Source of the DNA: Antitrichia curtipendula
Lineage: Eukaryota > Streptophyta > Bryopsida > Hypnales > Leucodontaceae
Assembly (NCBI GenBank): GCA_951230915.1
Contig: OX579636.1
Location: 43,093,912-43,157,911 of the forward strand
Direction: 5' to 3'
Length of the DNA stretch: 64,000 bases
Shown: positions 23,641-34,979 of the stretch, piece after piece
Layout of the letters: the number at the start of each line of letters is the position of its first letter
How positions within the stretch are numbered: the first letter of the stretch is position 1
The notes under the pieces: generated by a model
The model's database searches: none
What the model was told of the DNA's origin: nothing
The model's input: only the letters and a program-made list of their open reading frames with translations
Translations under genes and position numbers: made by a program

Positions 23641-25759
23641 CAACCCTTTCCTAACAAATGTCAATGATACATTCTCTTCAATTTGCCATCAAATTTTTGA
23701 TTTATTGGCAAATGTTCATATGATGTTGGTATTGAAGCTTACTTTGTTCTCCATGATGTGTGGATGAATTTTGTGGATGAAAGAGGAAAAGGTAGCCTTT
23801 GTGAAGACTATTGAATGTTATGCTGTAGGTCTGAACGATTGATTACTTAAGATGATCCTAATCTTAACAAACCAATGGCAAACCAACTCAAAACTAATGT
23901 TTCCATGAAATTTGCACTTTTCTATTTTTGTCACAGGTGTTACAATTTTAAAACCACTGTTATCAAATGTGAGGTGTGTATATACTATGAGTGTGTCTCT
24001 ATGCCAAGACTTACCTTGTAAGCACATTTGTGACAATCCCTAAGCTTATATAAGGAAAACCAACCTATGATAGGGAAATCACCCATGACAAACACCTAGG
24101 GAATGATTAATTATAATCTTGTATAGACCATGGCAGACCTTTTTCAATAAATCATATTTGAGCTACATTAGGTTGAATTAATGGTTACAATCAATGTCTT
24201 GGATGATGCTGATAGAGTAATTACTGATTATAATAGGAAATTCCACTTTTTGAATGTAAATTCATCATAGTAAGTGATTTTTGTAGACCTTTATATTTTG
24301 GTCAACTCTTTTGAACCATTTGGCTAGCACACTTTAAAATTTCTAACAAATTCACATTTTGTCAAAAAAACATGATTTCAATTGCTCTCCCAATTTATCA
24401 CATTTGCCTTTAATATGAGAAAAAATTTAAAATTTTCAACAATGCCAATAGTGCACACCAATCATTCTTAGCTTGGCTTGGCATCTTCCAAATGTTGTGC
24501 CACTATCGAGGCCACTATTTACGAAGAACATTTTAATTTTTTCAGAGATTATGTGAGATGGGTTTCTTTGTGTCATAAATTTTTCAAATTTTTATGAAAA
24601 ATTGAAATTATTGTGAATTTTAATCCCTAAAGGATTTGGAAAAGGACCAAGTATCCATTCAACAGACACTTGAAAACTTAAGTAGGGTCATATGAAGTTA
24701 ATTTTGTTTGGATGTTTACAAAATTTTGACACAAAGTGTGAGCATGTACCCTCTTATAGGGAATCTAATTTTTTTTCAATTAGGTGCTTGAATCAAAAGT
24801 TATGCTACTAAAATGAAATTGGACAATTTGGGTATTTCTTGCTAGAACCCTCATCAACTTTTGAAATTGACATGTATATAACAAATAAAATATAGTATCA
24901 ACTTTCCAAAATACAAAAAACATTAAGTTCTCAAATCACATTCTAAGACAAATCAAAGTTTATTAGCTGTGTCATTATAGAAACTTTGGACCCTTCATAT
25001 AATTGTATCACTGCATAAAAATGTGCAATTAAAAAAAACACATTCTAAAAGTAAAAAATTAATTAAAAAATAAAAAATTGCCCACGTGGTTACCTAGTAT
25101 GCCATGCAGAATTGGGGACTAAATTTTTTTTTTTTCAAAAAACAAGCTTATTTTTTTCCCTCCTAGATTTGTACATTTATGGGCAATTTCGTTAAAATGG
25201 CAATATTCTATTAGTTTGGCAATTTTAATAGTTCAGACCGTGCACTCTAAGATGGTTTGAAATCTATACCTATCTTAGATTTTTGAAATCTATATCAGTC
25301 CTAGACATCTGAAATCTGTATAAGTCCTTGATTTTTCAAATTGTGCGATCTGAAATCTGTATTGGTTCTAGATTTTTGAAACCTATACCTGTCCTAGATG
25401 TCACTTTTATAGTTCAAAGTGGGCACTCTGAAAATGGCACACAAAATACCTCCATTTTAATGAAATTGCCTATATTTGTAGAAAATTAAATGGCCTTGTG
25501 GAGGCCCTATATTTTTTGTAATATTGGGGCATTTTTGACGAAAAATAGTTTTCTATTAACTTCAAGCCCTATTATCTTGCAATTTGCAAAGTCAAAGTTC
25601 TTGAAATTTCTCCCACATATTCCAAATGTTTGTCTCTAACTTTTCATTGTTTAAAATTCCAATAGAAATTTCCTCATTGCACAAGAAATCATCAAAAAAG
25701 ACTATTGCATTGTTAGTTCACTTAATCTCTAAGCATCTAGGTGACCAAACGTGTCCCTA
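23641..25759. other. AT-rich gene-free region
   Basis: No credible coding sequence or RNA gene was seen. Around 25250-25400 a short phrase (AAATCTGTATNNGTCCTNGA) recurs about four times. The rest appears to be old, decayed repeat. Confidence 0.5.
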
Positions 25760-26852
25760 CACTATAAAAAAAATGCACGTTTTTGATGGCGTTCAGCAAC
25801 AAACGCGTCGTGTTTTTTCAAACGTCAGATGTTCCAAAAAACATGTATGTGTTTTGCAAAAAACATGTACGTGTTTTGCAAAAAATGTGTACGTGTTTTC
25901 AGAAAATGCAACCATGTCACTGTGAACGGCTATGTTTGTGACAATGTCAACTGCGACATGGCCATGTTTTTATAAAACGTCGCATACAACATAAATTGCC
26001 ATGTCAGCAAGTAGATTTAGAGAAGGACAGCCACGTGGCATATTTTGGAAAAAAATAAATAGATGGATGGATGGACGTCGAGCTGGACGTCTCAAATAAC
26101 GTAGGCTGATTATTCCATATTGTTTGTCTCATAATGGACAAATTTTTTAGCAAATGGCAGTCATGTGGCATATTTTGAAAAAAGAAGAAATGATGGATGG
26201 ATGACGTCGGGTTGAACGTCTGAAACAATGTGTTGGATGTTGAGCTAGACGTCGCAAACAACGTAGGCTATTTATCTCATATCATTTGTCGCACCATGGA
26301 CAAAGAATGGGTATAAATATGACCCTTAAAATTTATTTTTTATGTAATTTTTCCATCAAAATAAAATTGATGGTAAATGGTAAGTTTTTTTACTTCTTGG
26401 TGAATTCTACATTTTTTTTAATTCACTTTTATTTTTTAATTTATATTAACTAATTAATTTTTGAAAAAATGGATTGGATGAAAAGAATGGGATGGATGAA
26501 AAAATAGGCTAGATGAAAAACGTCAGATTCTTTGACATCCACGTCATCCACCACGTCAGATGTGGTCAAGTTAAAAAAAAATTTACGTGGCAGTGCCCAT
26601 CCAAGTGGCGCCTCCGTCGCACTTAAGTGCCCTCCACGTGTCGACCTCTGAGGACCTCAATAGACTTTGTTGTCACCCACTTTTTTGGAAAAACAAGTAC
26701 AAAAGTGATGCGTTCTTCTAGATTTTCACATGTTTTTATCCCATCTAATCGAACGGATTTTAGGAGACGTCAACGCTGATTATTTTTGCATCATACACAA
26801 TGCAGTCTCGCGTTTTTTTTGACGTTTTGAAAAAGTTTGTTTTCTTATAGTG
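25760..26852. mobile_element. CACTA-like non-autonomous element
   Basis: About 1.09 kb. It begins CACTATAAAAAAAATG and ends TTTTCTTATAGTG, with CTA/CTG as possible 3-bp flanks. The interior is richer in CpG and has two internal repeat series. One is a CATGTACGTGTTTTGCAAAA unit near 25842-25900. The other is a roughly 150-bp block with GGCATATTTTGGAAAAAA, GATGGATGGATG and GACGTC motifs repeated near 26030-26290. No transposase. It belongs by its ends to CACTA/EnSpm, but to a different family from the palindromes. Confidence 0.7.
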
Positions 26853-27179
26853 CTGAAATTACAACTTATTCTGACAAATATTTATTCACAATTAAGCTCA
26901 CCTTGACCAACATTTATTGAACCACATTTTTATCCAAACATAAATAGATGTAAACTTGGTGTCATTGTTTGACAATAGCACCTAATTCATTGTCCAAAGT
27001 ATATGACTTACACACTTTGCAAAAATGGATGGGAGACTGGCGCAATTGGGAGGGTTCAATAGATGGTCAAATTGGGTAATTGATGGCATTGGGACTGATT
27101 GACTCTACTTTAAACGTCACCTATGCGTTACGCTTCCAGACAATGTCTTTGAGAGGTCTCAAAAGTGTGAGTTGCCGTA

Positions 27180-27504
27180 AGGTAGGAGGTTTGAAATGTG
27201 TTTGAGCATTTAGAACTGCACACCTTTAAATGTACACAATTTGTAACATGATATTTTTTCATAGCCTTCATTGATGTACAAACTGTGTACATGTAGGGGG
27301 TGTGCGGTTTTGGAGCCCTTTCCTAGTTCAACTTCAAAATTTCATAACTAATTCTCGAAAGCTCTAAAAAAATGAAACAATTTAATTCAAATGCCAATTT
27401 CACTTTTCTTTCAAGGAAAATTTGCTGAAAAATATTTCAAGAAGTTTCACCTCCCTAAAATTCAATTCCAGACCTTAGGTGGTCGATTTATGGACCTACT
27501 ACCT
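27180..27504. mobile_element. AGGTA-family MITE
   Basis: 325 bp. The left end AGGTAGGAGGTTTGAAA follows TA; the right end is GGACCTACTACCT, followed by TG instead of TA, a likely point change. The interior aligns with 16329-16641 and 48789-49095. No coding capacity. Confidence 0.8.
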
Positions 27505-27921
27505 TGTATGGTACAATTACCTCCATAACAATTACAAGCCACAATTACAGTCTATTTGAATGCAAAAGAATCACAAGGCAATAGAGATCAAAATATATGA
27601 ATTCTTGGGTGACCCTCAAGCAAGTGAACCTCAAAAGGGCAATCAATTTACAAGTGGTGTAAGATAAATTGCCCAAATAAGTTTATAAGCAAAGTTCTTA
27701 TTATTAAATTGGATTGATTTTTTTGATGGATCTTATTTACAAATGATCTTATTCTATGAGCTTATATTTTTTGGATATTCTATAAACTAACTATGAATTT
27801 TCAAGTGTTGGTTATAGGTGTATCCAAAATGAAGGTCCCCTTGATGAAGAAGGCCTACATTTTAGTTGAAAATTTAGATGTGACTATTTTCACTACAGAA
27901 CCAAACTTTGGTTTACTTTCC

Positions 27922-28509
27922 TTAACCCCTAAAGCCCCGAGGGTGTTTTTTGCCAAAAACCACTCAAAACTACTACTTCTGTTGTATTCACTTAAGAGAA
28001 CCAATTTTTTTTTTTTTTTTGGAATTTAACCATAGGATCTTGTACTTGACTTGTCTGAGATCATGTAATAAAAATTTCATCAAATTTGACCGTACGGATT
28101 GGAAGATATTAGCATTCAAAGTTGAACAAAAAGTTTTTTTTCAAGAAGATGCTTAAATTGTCCGAAAAACTAAGATTGTCCATAACTTTCTCATCCCTAG
28201 TCCAAATAGAATGAATCAAAGCTTCACGTATAGGTAAAAACAAAATCATTTAGGAAAAAAATTAAAAGAAATTTATTTTGACTTTTTGTAATTTTTTTTG
28301 GGCTGCCCAAGAATCTCCATTTCTTGCTCATTGTGCCATAACTTTTTCATCCGGCGTCCGATTGAAACCAAAATTATATATCTACAAAGCTCTTGCAAAG
28401 CTACACAACCTCAAAAAATATCAAAAAATTTCACTTCAAATTGAGACAATAGGAACCTACCTAGACCCAAGTTGTCCCCCGAGGGGACAAGCGGGTTTTT
28501 AGGGGTTAA
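27922..28509 (+). mobile_element. CCCCTAAAG/TTAA element, copy B
   Basis: About 580 bp between TTAA sites, with ends CCCCTAAAG and TTTTTAGGGG. It has the shared interior (CACTCAAAACTAC, CATAGGATCTTGTACTTGAC, CATAACTTTCTCATC, TCCCCCGAGGGGACA). It shares its right-hand TTAA with the next element, C, so the two are head to tail. Confidence 0.75.
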
Positions 28510-29530
28510 CCCCTAAAGGTTTTTGACTATGTTTTCACCCAAAACGCTCCAAAATTGCAGTTTCTAATACAAGTACCAAATTTTAGAAAAAAACCTTTTT
28601 TGGACAAAGTAACTATAGGATCTTGTAGTACGCTGGTTTGAAAAGATGTGGGAAAATTTTCAAAAAATTACACCCTATAGATTGCAAGATATCAGAGTTT
28701 GAAGTGACAAATTCCTTTCTTGCCCCTGCAAAAATCCGGGCAGCTGCACTTCACAAGGTTAGATCTTTATGAAAAAAAATCTAATATGGTTGAAACATTT
28801 TGGATTCATCCTTGAAGGCAAGTTGGCTATATACTTGAAAAGTTTTAGATCATTTGGAATTGTACAACATATAGGAAACAAATAGTAAGGTAGGAGGTCC
28901 TGAAATTGAGCGGGCATTTTGAACCGACCCTATAATGGGTGCATGAATAGTGCAAGTAGTTGTTAAAATGGATCATAGTTTTTTGCGTTACAAATAATGA
29001 GCGCAAGTGTATGATTTTAGGACTTCTAGCAGTCCTTTCCAGTTTTGCAAGGGGCCAATCAACAATCATAAAAGCGTTATTCTACTGCAGACATTCAATT
29101 CAAAATTGCAATAAAATAGGAAATACAAATATTAAGTAGAGTGGGACCAGCAATAAATGGGAGGAATGGCAAATCTTTATTTCATTAGCAGGCACTGCAG
29201 AGATTGATTACAAGAACAAATTTCAAGAATGGCATGTTCTGTACAAGACGACTCTTAACAAAAGAAGCGCCATTTTAAACTCAACAGCCATCCATATCAG
29301 GAGCTGTAGTGTACATCTTAATGAAAGCATTAAAAAATTCAGGAACATTAAAGTCGATTTTCATGACATAACCGCTGCTCAGGAGAAGGGTTTCTAGTTT
29401 CACAATGCTTGGCCGAGATAGAACAGTGATTACACAAGCATACCAAGAGAATCAGATTCGTGAATAGCTCATAGAATTTAGTCAATTAATTTCATTGTAA
29501 GGTAGCTAGCTTGTTCAGAAGTCATTGCAA

Positions 29531-32434
29531 ATGCCAATGGACAATAGCAATGAATCTGATGGAAGTGCTGGTGAAGGAAGTCTTTGGCGGAGGAGGCGGA
29601 GCTGGGGCAGCAGCCACAGTGATTACAATGAAGAAGAAGACAGTGATGGACAAAATGATGCCCTCTTCCGGTGGGCGCTAGAGGAAGAGGAGCGCCAATA
29701 TTTTCAATTGCAGAAGGAAGGAATAGAAGATAGCGCAGACGATGGACACGAATTTCCAGAGCTAGAAGACGTCAGCAGAAGAAGAGTTCTAAGGCCAAAA
29801 CCGAAGAACCTCCTAGCGCGGCCAATCGAACAACAACCAGTCTTGGACAGTGGTGCTGACAGTGACGGCAGTAGCGCTGACGAAACTTGTCTGCAGTAGG
29901 CCGATCGTTCCAGAAAAAGCCAGATCAATACAACACATAACGAAGAGCATGCAACAAAGCAGGGAAAGCCCTATGAACGACCTACGAGGCCGGAGAAGAC
30001 TACTGCGCAACGTCTACAGATGGAGGCAGACCCAGGGCCACAGAATCCTGCTTTTCATGGTAATTCCCATGGGAATTCGAACTCTGGCGATCAAACTGCC
30101 CTATGCACATCAGGCGATGCAGGTATTTCATCCAGACCTCCTCAAGTATTGCCCTGTAACGAAGGACTAGTTCGAGTTTCACAGCAGAAAAGAAAATTGA
30201 ATGGGAACTGGAGTAATGCTCAACTTAGAAGTGCTGTAGCAGATGTGGAGGAAGGAATGCCGATGAGAACTGCTGCAAGACTTAACAATATTCCTGCAAG
30301 TAGTTTAAGCGGCCATGTTTATGGGACAACTGCTCAAAGAAGACGGGAAAAAGAAGGAGTTCTGACGAAAAACGAAGAACAGCAGCTTGTAGATTATCTT
30401 ATGAAAATGCAGAACCTCGGTTTTCCTTTGAACATAGGACAGTTACGGGAGAAGGTACAAGTTCTGACTCAAACAAGAGTAACCCCTTTCACTGATGGCA
30501 TGCCTGGAGCCGGATGGGTAAAATGTTTTAAGAGGAGACATCCGGAGTTGACTATCAGGAGAGCTCAAGCTTTGGAACAAAAACGCGCTCGTAATTTATG
30601 TCTTGAAAGTGTAGCTAGTTTTTACAGTAATCTCGAGAAGATGTATGACAGTCATAAATATGAACCACATCGCATATGGAATGTAGACGAAAGCGGAGCT
30701 CAGGCTGGCAGGGATGGAGGCGGGTACGTCATAGCTAAACGCGGATCACGAAATGTGCACATAGTAACGCCGGACCACAGAGAGTGGTTGTCTATTGTGT
30801 CTTGCATTAATGCAAAAGGGGACACACTACTGAATTTTTACATTTTTAAAGGGAAAAGACGGACAAGGAATTTTTTAGTGAAAACAGGGGAGAAAGAGGC
30901 TGCCTTGGCAATGCAGAAGAAAGCCTGGATGACGCACGTTTTATTTCGGAAGTGGCTGCTTCATTTCCTGAAGAACGTTTCAGAAAGGTATGAAATATCC
31001 CCATCTACTAGACATTTACTCATACTAGATGGGCATACTTCTCACGTGACTCTAGAAGTTATCAAATTAGCTATGTCAAAGGGTGTAGACATGTTAACTT
31101 TACCATCTCATACGTCACACGCTCTTCAGCCGTTGGACGTTTCATGTTTCAAGCCGTTTAAATCAGCATTCCGAGCTTACAGGGACAAGTGGATGCTAAA
31201 TCACGTCGGACAGAAGCCTATTAAGGAAAACCTTGCACAATGGGTTTCGCATGGATTTCGAAGAGCTCTAACTGTGTCTAACATCACTAAGGGATTTCAC
31301 TGTACGGGGATATTTCCTTTCAACTCCAATGCCATGCAGTCAAAGATAGGGCCAAGCAAAGCGTACATCCAATCTAAAGGAAAAAGTTTGGCTACGGAAG
31401 AGACAGGCGAAGAAGATGATCGCCCATACGAACTGGAAGCATGGGAAATACAAGAAATATTCGACGAAGTGCCCAGCAACCTACCGAATTGCCAGTAGTA
31501 CTACGTTGAAGTGGACAACGAAGATATGCAGTCTGACAAGGATGGGAAAACAACTGGGAGTTCAAGCAATGAGGATGAGTTGGAGGATCAAACCGAAGTG
31601 GGAGACAACAGCCAGTTCACGAAACTTTTAGAGCTTCCTCACGTGGAGTGGCCAGCAAAATCGTCCAAACGCAAGGCGCTGCAGATCGACTACGAGAAGT
31701 CGATTATGCTGACAACTAAAGATCATCTGTCCACACTTGAAGACGTCGTCGCGAAGCGGGAAGCTGCTGCAGAGGAGCGGCAACAGAAGAAATTAGAAAG
31801 AGAGGCTACAAAGGAGATCAGAGCGCAAGAACGAAAAGAAAAACTTGAAGCCAAGGAAGAGCGGCTGGCCTTATCTAGATCTAAGAAGAAGCACAATGAA
31901 TACTGGAGCGCTAAGAACGTCAGAGCAATGGAAGAGAAACTACATGCTGCGATTCGGGAAAATGCCCCCATTACTGGATATAGAGCATCGTATTGTGGCA
32001 TAATACCATTGGTCTGCAAGGAGAACCAAAAAATTGCCATAGAAAGGAGACGAAAAAAGCAACGAGGAGAAGATGTGAGCAATTTACCAGCTCTACAGCA
32101 GGTGTGGCCGCAGCAGATGAACTTTGCGATGATGCTTTCAATGGGAGCAGGATACTTCGGTGGCATGTCCAATCGTCCTCTGCAATATTCGACAACCTTC
32201 CCTGCTCGTCCTCCACAACCCGCGTCAGCATTCACCACTCCTCCACAGCATGCGGCAACCTTCCCCACTCCTCCACAATATTCAGCAGGCTTCTTCCAAG
32301 TTCCTGCTCAACAACCGTCGACAGGCTTCTTCCAAGCTGCGGCTCCACAGTCGTCAACAGGCTTCTTCCAAGCTCCACCCACAACACCTGCAACATTCAA
32401 TACACCCGGCTTCAACCCACAAGGGAAGATCTAG
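29531..32434 (+). pseudogene. CENP-B/pogo-like DDE transposase with two in-frame TAG codons
   Basis: One continuous frame of 968 codons holds only two stops before its end: TAG at 29897-29899 and at 31496-31498. Part 1 (29531-29899) is acidic. Part 2 has a usable ATG at 30020 and 492 codons up to the second stop. It carries a Psq/CENP-B N-type helix-turn-helix (about residues 63-100 of part 2), a second DNA-binding segment (about 115-190) and a DDE_1 catalytic core. The triad is Asp223 (NVDESG), Asp337 (LDGHTSH) and Asp373 (QPLDV), with 35 residues between the last two, as in pogo enzymes. Part 3 (31499-32434) is a charged coiled coil followed by a Pro/Gln/Phe-rich tail with three STGFFQ repeats. 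Part 2 alone could be a working transposase. Whether the TAGs are decay, read through or spliced out cannot be told here. Confidence 0.85.
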
Positions 32435-33249
32435 TATACTTAACAAAATGACATACTTTTGTGAACTCCTCTGTCAATTCGATGTGGTATAATTGACAGT
32501 ATAATTGTCAGTTTCATCTAATATTCGATTTGCTGAAAATTTATTTTTTGACAGCATTCCCTGTTTTCTTTAAATACTTTTGTATCTTTTGAATCTTACA
32601 GTGACAGTTCCATTAGATCTTCCAAATGACAAAGCTTTTCCTTAAGCCTTTAGGGATGACGTATACTTCTGCAGTGAACATCAGCAGCAAGTGCTGAACC
32701 TGATGAAACTCCTCGTTTTGCTGACCTTAGAGATGCTGTACACATCGTCAATGGTAATCAACATAGGGTTATAGATTGGTCACAGGCCAGCAGTTGCTAA
32801 ATATAAGCCTGCCATCAGCCACCACATATATTATTGATCACAGAATCAAACCAAGCCCCCTTTCTAATCACAACTGAATCAAACAAATAATTAATATTTT
32901 GAAAGATACATAAAGAATTCAATAAATGAAGTACATAAATAAATTTACCTTGTGCATTCTGGGTCTACAAAATACTCCGTCAGGTCCACACACTAGCTCA
33001 CATTCTTAGGAGAGACGAAGTCCAATGCGCCCTTGATACACGACTGCAACAAAATTCCAGAACATGAAGGTCTCAGATTTCGCATTATTGGCCACAACAT
33101 ACAACCAAGGTTTACAGAATCCAACTTGCACATTCAATAACTTCCTGCAGAAGTTGTGAACGTCTTATTACATGAGTCAATGTGAACCACAATGACAGAA
33201 GATTCTTCAGCATCATACCATTTGTAATTACTGAACCCGCAGAATTTGT

Positions 33250-33385
33250 AGCTTGAGCTCCTGACGTGGATCAACCTTCAGCTCCTGACGCCGTTTGACC
33301 TTCAGCTCCTAACGCTGCTCCAACTGATAACGACCGTCGACGTGCTGGACATGACAATGCGGAAGATGTAGGTGTCCGACTACGA
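33250..33385. repeat. Short direct repeats beside the C2 fragment
   Basis: CTTCAGCTCCTGACG recurs three times near 33270-33320 with small changes. The segment from about 33322 to 33385 (CGTCGACGTGCTGGACATGA and onward) is repeated with divergence at about 33905-33985. The two copies flank the C2 fragment and may mark how it was acquired or duplicated. Confidence 0.5.
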
Positions 33386-33416
33386 TTGTCACTGCAGAAA
33401 ACAGTCATCTCCACGT

Positions 33417-33680
33417 TTACACATCGGCAATGAAAACAAATCTTTGAAACTCCCAAATCGGTAGTATACCAGTCGGCATTCGAATCTCCACCGTCATCCA
33501 ATTTCCTAGATTGGCATAGATCGAGCCACATGACTCCAAAACAACTAGCAACAAAGCAGCAGAAGCAAAAGTGGGAGATTCACAAACCACACAATAAGCA
33601 TTCGATGATCCTTGGCCGTCCTTGGGCACAAGATCCCTAGCCGACGTCACCTCCACCAGAAGCTTCCGACCAATTGCCAT
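33417..33680 (-). pseudogene. Captured first exon of a C2-domain protein (MCTP/QUIRKY-like)
   Basis: From the ATG at 33680 the minus strand encodes MAIGRKLLVEVTSARDLVPK and then DGQGSSNAYCV. This is the opening of a plant C2 domain as in the first C2 of multiple-C2 transmembrane (MCTP/QUIRKY-like) proteins. A donor-like GTTTGTG follows the CV codons near 33583, and the C2 sequence stops there. Only about 32 codons of the domain are present, of roughly 1000 in the full family. It lies inside the pogo element, so it is read as captured host DNA. The frame continuing to 33417 no longer resembles C2. Confidence 0.6.
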
Positions 33681-34217
33681 AGCTAAGCACCTGCACTACC
33701 ACCACCGACCTACAAACAAGCAGCACAATTCAATCAACACGTTCTGTTGTACCCCCAGCCCCCCACCGCCACTCACCCCGAATCTCTACTGCTTTCCGTC
33801 AATTGCAGTCAAAGCCTGCCCTTTGCCGCAAGAGTAGCCATAATCGAAGTTGGTCGACTCCAGTTGCAGCGAAGCTCAAACAAGAGCACTGAAAACAACG
33901 CGGCGACGCACCAACTACAAACGAGCGTCGATGTGCCTGACAAGACAATGCGGAAGTTCTCGCTGTCCGACGACGACAGTCAGTGCGAGTCGAGGCAGAT
34001 GCTGATTGACCTGGTGCCCGTGGCAATTGTGATTCAAATTCTGGGAGCATGCAATCTGGCGCGCTTCGCCTTCGTTACCCACAGGCTCTATCTGGCTCTG
34101 TCCTCGACTGCAGTCTCTGTTAACATTGGAAATGTGCACTTCCAGAGAACGATGCTTACTAGACAAAGAAACGGAAGGAACAAATGGTTAAAGAACCCTA
34201 CGGTAAAAGTGGCAACC

Positions 34218-34710
34218 TCAAGCAAAAACAGAAGGGGAACAAAGGAGATCGACAACGTATCCGAACGAGAAGGCTGGTGACACATATCCCTCCGTCAATC
34301 CTTCAACGCACACACCCATCTTGGGGTCTTCCTTGATCTGTTCAAGCAATTCGTGGTTAGAACCTTCATATGGCCGTGCCACGGCATCTGAAAATTCAGG
34401 AGACATGCAACAGACGGTATAAGAACAAACCATGAGACTCTGTTGAGAAGGCTGCGGCAGATCGGTAATTTCTTCGTTGCATATCTAACACAACTTCCAT
34501 GTCCCTTTTGTGGATTGAAGGGGTAAGCTTACAGTACGTTGCCAAAAAACTCTGCTATCGCTATGCGCCACGACTGCTCCGTCATTGATGGAGGGAGTAT
34601 TATTCCAGTACTCTTTGAAGCTCTTGGGAATGGTATCAGGAGTGAAGTAATCATTTCGCACGTCGTCTGCAGAGCAGAATCGAACCTGCAAACAAGAGCC
34701 CACTCACGGC
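34218..34710 (-). pseudogene. Unidentified exon-like coding fragments
   Basis: Two stretches on the minus strand look like coding exons. The first is 34530-34700, with FTPDTIPKSFKEYWNN; the second is 34290-34430, with EGSNHELLEQIKEDPKMG. They lie between the H+-ATPase and C2 fragments inside the pogo element. I do not recognise a family. Residue composition is protein-like rather than random, so they may come from a third captured gene. Confidence 0.35.
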
Positions 34711-34979
34711 AAATCACTTAAGCTCGTTAAGAAACTGGGACTGCTACTAATATTACAGGGTTTTTGACAACTCTACTGGAGACGAAGATAATTGATTGGC
34801 ATCCGAAATATGTAAACTCTTCAACAGGCTCATCATCATCATCAAATTATGCTGATTAATACGCTACTCAATTTCATTGTCATGTGTCATCCAAAGGTGC
34901 AACTTAGAACTGTTTGACGATCAATGATCAGCGAAACACATCCACACTGAAGTAATGCAGTTTGTAGCTACAAAAAGTT

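Noticed and set aside
25626..25925. Open frame of 99 codons with Cys/Lys/His repeats
   Set aside because: It crosses the left end of the CACTA-like element and its tail is the internal DNA repeat; not a gene.
31723..32268. Minus-strand frame of 181 codons over the transposase C-terminal part
   Set aside because: It is antisense to the coiled-coil tail of the transposase; a Ser/Phe-rich translation is what the complement of charged coding sequence gives.
29531..32434. Alternative genetic code with TAG as glutamine
   Set aside because: The host genes here use standard codons without internal TAG. Only the transposon carries the two TAGs, so decay, readthrough or splicing is more likely.
33747..34280. 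Plus-strand 177-codon frame inside the pogo element
   Set aside because: No domain is recognised, part of it is a duplicated DNA block, and the region has better evidence for minus-strand fragments.
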